64,000 nt of DNA, taken from NCBI GenBank assembly GCA_038503035.1, contig JAVSML010024365.1:1-64000 (forward strand). Direction: 5' to 3'. Under the pieces are notes generated by a model that worked only from the letters and a program-made list of their open reading frames with translations, searched no databases and was not told the origin of the DNA. Numbering within the stretch: the stretch's first letter is position 1; the number at the start of each line of letters is the position of its first letter. The stretch is from Crocodylus rhombifer (lineage: Eukaryota > Chordata > Crocodylia > Crocodylidae). The position numbers and the translations under genes are program-made. Positions 58,460-64,000 of the stretch are shown piece by piece.

Positions 58460-58557
58460 AGGCATGAGCTTTCATAGGCAGCAGCCTCCTTCATCTGATT
58501 CTAGTCTTGTTCCTTGCATCTGATGAAGGAGGCTTCTGCCTGCAACAACTTATGCCT
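58460..58557. repeat. Inverted repeat, two 40-base arms
   Basis: The left arm (58460-58499) contains gcctccttcatctgat. The right arm (58518-58557) contains its complement, catctgatgaaggaggc. The outer parts also pair loosely (aggcatgag with ttatgcct), and an 18-base loop lies between. The right arm and what follows (to about 58595) resemble a common reptile interspersed repeat with a catctgatgaag block and a later caggtgcc block. I cannot name its class with certainty. Confidence 0.65.
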
Positions 58558-59112
58558 CCCTGAGCCAGACAGTCTCAGGTGCCGTCCTGCCTCTAGGCTT
58601 CAACAGGTGCAAGAGAATTAACCTCTTCTCTTGCCTTCTGCTGTTGCTGAATCAGGTACGTTTGCAGACGACAAACTGGGAGCGGCAGCAGCCTGAAAGA
58701 AAGGGAACAAACCCCCTTATCTCAGTGCACAGAGCACTGCCTGGCCCCCTCGACCTCCTGCACAGCTGGGAGCGGCACCTGTACGAGTCCCTGTGGGTGG
58801 TGGAGAAGTCCTGGTCTCCCTGTGTCTCCATGGCCTGCTGCTCGGGTTTGCAGCTCTTTGCTTTCTCTGCTCTCTTGGGCAGGTAGGTGCTGTGTGTGGT
58901 GGTTTGGCATTCGAACTTGGCCTAGAAATCAAGCGTCAGAGTGGAGTGAGCGGGAGACGTGCAGGGCCCGTTCTGACATGTGTCCTCTGCACCTTACAGA
59001 GCAAATGTGAGCTAACTGCAGGCTGGGGAATGCCACGGGCAACCCACCTGCGCCCTACCCACTGCTCAGCAAGGTTAGTGCATGGGAAGGAGAAGGGGGA
59101 AGGCACTAGTGA

Positions 59113-62005
59113 TTATCGTAGTGTGACAGCAGGCGCCAGGCCCGTTACCAGCGGCCGGACAAAGATGCCATCATGGGGGTCGCCGTGCCGGATTCGGGGC
59201 TGTGCTCCCCAGTCTCTGAAGAAGAACTTGTGGGCTGTGGAATCGCTGAACTTGGCGGCGAGGGACTTCAGCACCGTGGCAGGTCGCTGGATGATCCCAG
59301 AGGGCCTGTCCAGCGGCAGAGGTGGGTAGGACAGCTGGGAAGAGATGAGAAGGGCTCCTAAGAAAAGGCCATGAAGCCTGATGGAGGGGCCAGAGCCCAG
59401 CGCTGTGCAGCTCCCATGGAGAATCCCTCTTCAGCTTGCAAACCCTCTGAGCCCACAGGGCAGGGGGGCTGCCCCAGTGATGGGGGGTGGGGTGGGGAGA
59501 CTTGCCCAAGGTCCCAGAACAAGTCCGTGTCGGAGCTGGGCATTCACTGTGGAGGTTCTGGACTCCACTATCCCAGTGCGCTGCCCTTCTGCCATGAGAA
59601 GATGGCAATGGCAATTTGCCTTCCCCAGGGAGCCCCTCGATGCCTGCCAGAGCTGCCCTTTGCCCCCTGTACCCACCTTGGTCACTGTGTCTCCACTGAA
59701 TTCTCTGCCCTGCTCTCTCCCCAGCTCATCCTTCAGCCTGACGAGGCCAGCGCGAGGGTACCTGCCAGGGTCCCAGCCACAGTAGCTTTCCCTTTGCACT
59801 GTCTGGAAGCTGGTGCTGGGGGGAGAAGGCCGCATATAAGGCTCTGTGAGGAGGCTTCTTCCTCCCCGTGCTGGTGTCTCTCCTCCGCAGCTCCCTGAAA
59901 GCCCCTGGGCCCACCTGCCTGCCCTGCTCACCTGAGGCTCTGGTTGATGGCCAGGTTGTCCAGAGGGGGCTGGGCAGGCAGGACCCGGGCAGGCAGGGAG
60001 GTGCGTGCTGGGAAGTCGCTCGGGTACCAGGTCATGTACTCCACCTGGGCTGGCTGCCCTGCAGCCTCTGCCCCCTTTGCGGGGTCCCGTGCCTCCCTCC
60101 TCTCCAAGGGCACCGAGCAGTAGGTGGACCGATAGGTAGTCATGTCGTGAGCACCTGGGGAGGTGGGAGCAAGGCCTGGGGCCTGTGCTTGGCAGGGCTT
60201 GGCCCCTTTGCTACCGCTTGTGATAGGGTCCCAAGCCAGCACTGGGGTTACACAGTGCACAGGAGGTCTCCAGCTCTTAGACAGGCCCCTGGGGGTGGCC
60301 AGGTGGGGAGGGGGAGCTCCATGCTGCTGCACTGGTTGTGGTGACACCGGGGCTCGGCAGCAGTTTGGCAATGGGGAGAGGCAGGGGATCAAGCACCCCT
60401 GGCAGCCCTTTTTGGGCTCAGCAAATCTGCCTTCTCCATGGGATGGAGAGGATGGCTCAGGCCTGTGCACCGTGCCCAGCCCTGCAACGTGGGAGCAACA
60501 GGGCCAGGGAAGAGAGCTCCGCAGGTCGCTGCTGCCCATGGCTTTTGAGGGCCAGGTGTGTATGCAGACCTTTGCTGCGTGTGGGCTTGGGGCCAGGCTT
60601 GGCAAGGAACTTCTGTTGGGTGGTGGTCTCCAGAGCCGCAGCCCAGTCAGGGCTCAGGAGGAAACGAGCTTCACCTGCCCGATGGCTTCAGCCCCGTGGC
60701 ACAAGCATGGGGGCCGTGCCTAGGGTGCAGACCCCCATGCTGGGCTCCGACAGTGCTGGCAGCAGATACCTGCCAGTGCCAGCAGCTCCCCGTAGCGAGT
60801 TGGCCACTGCCCCCGTGGGCCTCCGAAGCAGTCCCGCGCGGTGGTGCTGGGTTGGACAAAGGGGGCTGCTCTGTGCTGCATCTGGCTCAGGGGCTGCTGG
60901 AGGGCCATCACTGCCGGCGCCTGGGGCGGGAAGTGGAGGCTGTAGAGCATCTGACTTCAGAAGAGCTCTTGTGGGGACCGGCACGGCTCTTGCAGAAGAC
61001 CAGCACTCCAAGCATCGCCTGTGGGCTTGGGATGCTGCAGGGGTTCATCCAGCTGCTCCTGGGTGGATTCCCCCATGTGCTGCCCACTGCTCCGTGCCAC
61101 CCTGGGGCCCTGAGTTGACATCTAACAGGTCTGTCTGTGGAGGGAGCCCCCCGCCCCTTCCGTTCCTGGGACCCAGGGGCCAGCCCCAGAGGCTCAGAGC
61201 CGTGCCCGGAGGCATCCCAGGGCTCCCGCCAGCCCCTGCCTTACCCGCACACATGGCTTGGTCCCCTTGCCTGGCACTGGGGCCACAAACTCCACTTGCT
61301 GGGTGGTGCTGAGGGCCATGCCCAAGGGGTTGGGGTGCAGGGGGATGCGCAGCGGCCTCTTGCTGCTGTGCCGGGGAATGCCTGGGGGGACAGCATGGGG
61401 TCAGGGTGGCTGGGGTGGGCAGTGGCTGGCAGCACCAAAGGCAGCCCCGCTCACCTGGCAGGTGCGTGGACGTAGCCTGGTAATGGGACAGCGGGGCCCC
61501 TTCCCGCACTCCGGCTGCTGGGTGGCCCTGCTTGCGGCAGTTCTTGTGGCGCTTGTGTCGGCTGCGCGGAGAGACGGGCGCGATGAGGCCCCAGAGGGAG
61601 GCTCCGTACCGGCCAGGCACTGGCGCTGGTATGCCCCAGCGCAGCTCCGGCTGGCAGTGCCACCCCGAGATGCCACCGGGTGCAGGTGTGAGAAGGGGAG
61701 TCAACCTCCACGTGCCCCCCAAGCCCTTGGCTCTGCTGATATGCAGCAAGCCACGCCCTGGGATGGAAGGGGGGGGAATAAAATGAGGGGCCAAGGGGGG
61801 AAAAAATCAATGCAGCAGGCTTTGCTTCTGGGGGGATCCTGGAGGCATCAGCTTTCTGGCCCATGAGCCAGGCAGGTTTTCCCCGGTGACAGTCTGATCC
61901 AACCCGCGCTGAGCGGGATGTGTCCCCACGGGGCTGGCAGGGCCCAGTGCCCACCTACCCGCAGTCACAGAGCTCGCAGAGGCAGGCGAGCAGAGGGGCT
62001 GCCAT
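59113..62005 (-). CDS. SAXO/MAP6-like microtubule-associated protein (7 exons)
   Basis: Minus-strand exons are 61959-62005, 61455-61561, 61245-61381, 60770-60920, 59932-60154, 59677-59854 (5' end uncertain) and 59113-59334. Phases fit and give 354 residues ending VTLR and TAA. The N-terminus reads LCELCDCGRHKRHKNC, closely like the CELCSCGRHH start of SAXO1. Next comes APLSHYQATS, like the PLTQYQ block of MAP6-type proteins, then spaced Thr-Thr/aromatic units (STTQQVEFVAP, STTARDCFGG, MTTYRSTYC). The end, HKFFFRDWGAQPRIRHGDP, is Trp/Phe-rich. Proteins of this type bind and stabilise ciliary and flagellar microtubules. I do not know a human gene at this place and give no symbol. An RFX-like X-box lies upstream. 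The gene is convergent with BUD13. Confidence 0.75.
59484..59585 (-). mobile_element. MIR-like SINE fragment (antisense)
   Basis: The plus strand reads acttgcccaaggtcccagaa, then a gtcggagctgggcattcac block and a ggactccactatcccagtgc block. This follows the order of the reverse complement of a MIR SINE. It lies in the last intron of the SAXO-like gene. Confidence 0.55.
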
Positions 62006-62084
62006 CTCCGTGGCTCTGGGGTCCCCTCCGTGTCACCCGGCTCCAGGCCCCGTGCAAGGCCAGCTCAGGAGCGGTGTGTTGCAG

Positions 62085-62095
62085 GTTGCTATGGC
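62085..62095. promoter_or_regulatory. RFX X-box-like site upstream of the SAXO-like gene
   Basis: gttgctatggc matches ten of the first eleven positions of the palindromic RFX motif gttgccatggcaac. It lies 80 bases before the ATG. X-boxes at this distance are typical of motile-cilium genes. A TATA-like tttaaat follows at about 62140. Confidence 0.5.
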
Positions 62096-62102
62096 TCTCG
62101 GC

Positions 62103-62126
62103 TCCTTCCTTCCTTCCTTCCTTCCC
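62103..62126. repeat. CTTC microsatellite
   Basis: About six CTTC units lie just upstream of the SAXO-like gene. Confidence 0.85.
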
Positions 62127-62149
62127 AGCCCCGGGCTATTTAAATGTGA

Positions 62150-63119
62150 AAGGCTCCGCAGGGCTCCCAGGCCTGCAGCTCCTGCTTGCCAGGCTTGTCT
62201 CGTCCCCTGACGACAGCTACAGGGCAACAGCGCCAGTGCAGGGGGGGCACGTGCACGGGCCGTGCACCATCGCGGCCGTGAGCCCGCAGGCCAGGCCCTG
62301 CCCTGTCGCTGGGTCCAGTCCCAGCAGATGCTGCAGGAGTGTCCAGGGCCCTCAAGGGCCGGAGGCACGCTCGTAGGCCTGTCACGGTGCCAGAGTGGGG
62401 TTGAGACCCCGGATCTCCTGGCTGAAGCCCTGCTCTGGTCCAGGAGCCTGGGCAGTGCCAGCACTTGACCTGCTCTCTGCAGCCAGCCGGGCGGAGACTT
62501 CTGCGCTTTCTAACGCCAGCCGAGGGGTTTGTGGGGCTGCGTTGCAGAGGGCTGTGCGTGGCTGCCAGGCAGAGGCCGGCAGGTGAGACGAGGACGGGGC
62601 ACGCGTCCAAGCTGGGCAGGATTAAACCATGCGGCCGTGAGACCCAGGGCAGCGCCTGAAACCTCTGCACCCCCGTCTGCTTCTGTGGGGGGAGTGAGAC
62701 GCAGCTCCTGCCCTCGGCAGCTGCCTTTACCTCGGCAGTTGCTTCGGGCTCGGAGGCTGGAGGCCTGGGGGCTGCTAGGCGCAGGGGCCCCTGCGCTGAG
62801 GCCTGTGCCCCCTTTCCATGGCTCAGCTCCCACTCAGGGACCGAGCAGAGCTAGCCCCTCTGCAGAGGAAGAGCATCTTTTCCTGTAGTGCACTGTGAGC
62901 CCAAGTTGGGGGGGGCTGGAGCAGGGCAGCCTGGGGCAGCTGGCAATTACCTGTGCAATTAGCAGGCCCATCTGGGCCAGGTGCAGGATGTTATAACAGC
63001 AGGAAGGGCCCTGCAAAGGTTTGATGCTGGGGGTGGGATGCTGTAGCTGGGTGGGAAAGCTGCTGGGGCAGGGGACAGAGAGGCTGCTTTACTTGTAGCT
63101 CATAGGGGAGTGTCAGGGG
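62150..63119. other. Upstream flank of the SAXO-like gene
   Basis: GC-rich DNA with chance open frames in several registers and no recognisable protein, RNA or repeat. Confidence 0.5.
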
Positions 63120-63259
63120 CAGGCACCATCTCCCGGGAGAGATCCCCCAGCTGGGGCGTGCAATGCTCCTTGCTGGGCTCCGCTGAGAAGGCCCAGAGAC
63201 GGGGGCAAGGATGATCAGTCTGGAGACGGACTGGGTTGGCCTGTCCCATTTAGGAAGCA

Positions 63260-63535
63260 GATGCTTGAAAGGGGACAGGAGAAGGGTTGGCAAAATACTA
63301 AATGATGAAGCGAGACCCCTTCGGGATTTATCATTTGCTCTCTCACAGTACAAGTGTTGAGGGCCACAGCACGAAGCGACTAGGCGGTCAGTTTAGCGCG
63401 AACACTAGGAAGCTCTTTTCCCCCCAGCATCTCATTAAAGGTGGAGCCTGTGGCACCGGATGTGGTGGGAGCTGAGTTCGGACAGATTCCCCAAGGGATC
63501 AGCCACATCAGGAGGGAGGAAGGGGCTTTGGGAGC
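63260..63535 (+). mobile_element. Old CR1-type LINE fragment
   Basis: The blocks caaaatactaaatgatgaag, ttatcatttgctctctcaca, gagggccacagcacgaagcg and ggagcctgtggcaccggatg follow the order of an older CR1-related element upstream of its 3' end. The copy is much more diverged than those at 12606 and 41270. Confidence 0.55.
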
Positions 63536-64000
63536 TACTGAGCAGGGAGTGAAGGGACATCAGACCTGCCTGGACCTTCAGTGCTGATGGCTGCAAGTGG
63601 GAGAGGAGCATGGCAGCAGCTCCCAGGGCCTCAGCGCCGCAGCACAGCTCTCAGGGCCACGGGCCAGCGCGTGTGCCTGGCTGCTCCCCTCCCAAGGGGA
63701 CAGCACACCCTGGGCAGCAGCATGCACAGGCAGCGTCTCATGCCGCAGGCTGACAGCAGAGGGTGCTGCGACACCAGCTATGGGGGCTCAGGGCTCTGGC
63801 CGTGCCCTGCCCGGAGCAGGGGTCCAGCAACGCTTGCTTGCTGGGAGGGAAGATGCTGCCTTTCATGCCTGGCTCCTTGGCACTGCTGGCCTGCAGCAGG
63901 GAGAGGCGAGAGCAGCTGGGCCAGGGAAGGCAAGAGCTGTGCCAGGCAGGGTGACGTGCCCCTAGACAGGGTCTGAGATGCCCCTTAAAGCAACTCCCAC
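63536..64000. other. Right edge of window, no feature
   Basis: GC-rich sequence; short open frames only and nothing recognised. Confidence 0.5.

Larger units (their letters stand above)
55851..59112. other. BUD13 to SAXO-like intergenic region
   Basis: This interval lies between two convergent genes. It holds a TTC microsatellite near 57010 and an inverted repeat at 58460-58557. It is less GC-rich than the apolipoprotein region. No further gene was recognised. Confidence 0.6.

Noticed and set aside
62150..63976. Open frames near the right edge as a possible ninth gene
   Set aside because: No domain, signal peptide or consistent splice structure; part of the interval is an old LINE fragment.

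Overview
This is vertebrate nuclear DNA, most likely from a crocodilian or a close sauropsid relative. The genes have GT-AG introns. Several CR1 retroposon 3' ends occur whose closing motif is typical of reptile and bird CR1, and the DNA is GC-rich with CpG-island promoters. Gene order and strands match the amniote apolipoprotein cluster (human 11q23): SIK3(+), APOA1(+), APOC3(-), APOA4(+), APOA5(+), ZPR1(+), BUD13(+). An eighth gene on the minus strand lies beyond BUD13 and has no neighbour in the human order I know.

Layout. 1-25,020 holds the 3' part of SIK3: 18 coding exons from the last piece of the kinase domain through the UBA-like domain, the PKA/14-3-3 sites and the glutamine-rich tail, with a 2.5 kb 3' UTR. 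26,450-28,290 is APOA1. 28,950-29,860 is APOC3 on the minus strand. APOC3 and APOA4 (31,690-33,715) are divergent and share a short regulatory interval. 36,370-39,260 is APOA5. 40,600-47,130 is ZPR1 with 14 coding exons. 47,730 to about 55,850 is BUD13 with 11 coding exons. 59,113-62,005 is the minus-strand gene, a seven-exon member of the SAXO/MAP6-like microtubule-stabiliser type. 62,100-64,000 has no gene that I can support.

Function. The four apolipoproteins package and regulate triglyceride-rich lipoproteins and HDL, each from a TATA promoter with one non-coding and three coding exons. HNF4-type motifs lie in the APOC3 and APOA4 proximal promoters. SIK3 is a cAMP-inhibited kinase acting on CRTC and class IIa HDACs. 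ZPR1 and BUD13 are housekeeping genes with ETS-type, TATA-less promoters; BUD13 is a splicing factor of the RES complex. The last gene looks axonemal and carries an RFX X-box-like site upstream of its ATG.

Most notable observations: the SAXO-like gene next to BUD13, a U12-type intron in ZPR1, two GC-AG introns (SIK3 and BUD13), an in-frame SIK3 cassette exon, and a coding minisatellite in BUD13. Exon boundaries were read by eye from splice sites, reading frame and remembered human or chicken proteins; they have not been aligned by software.
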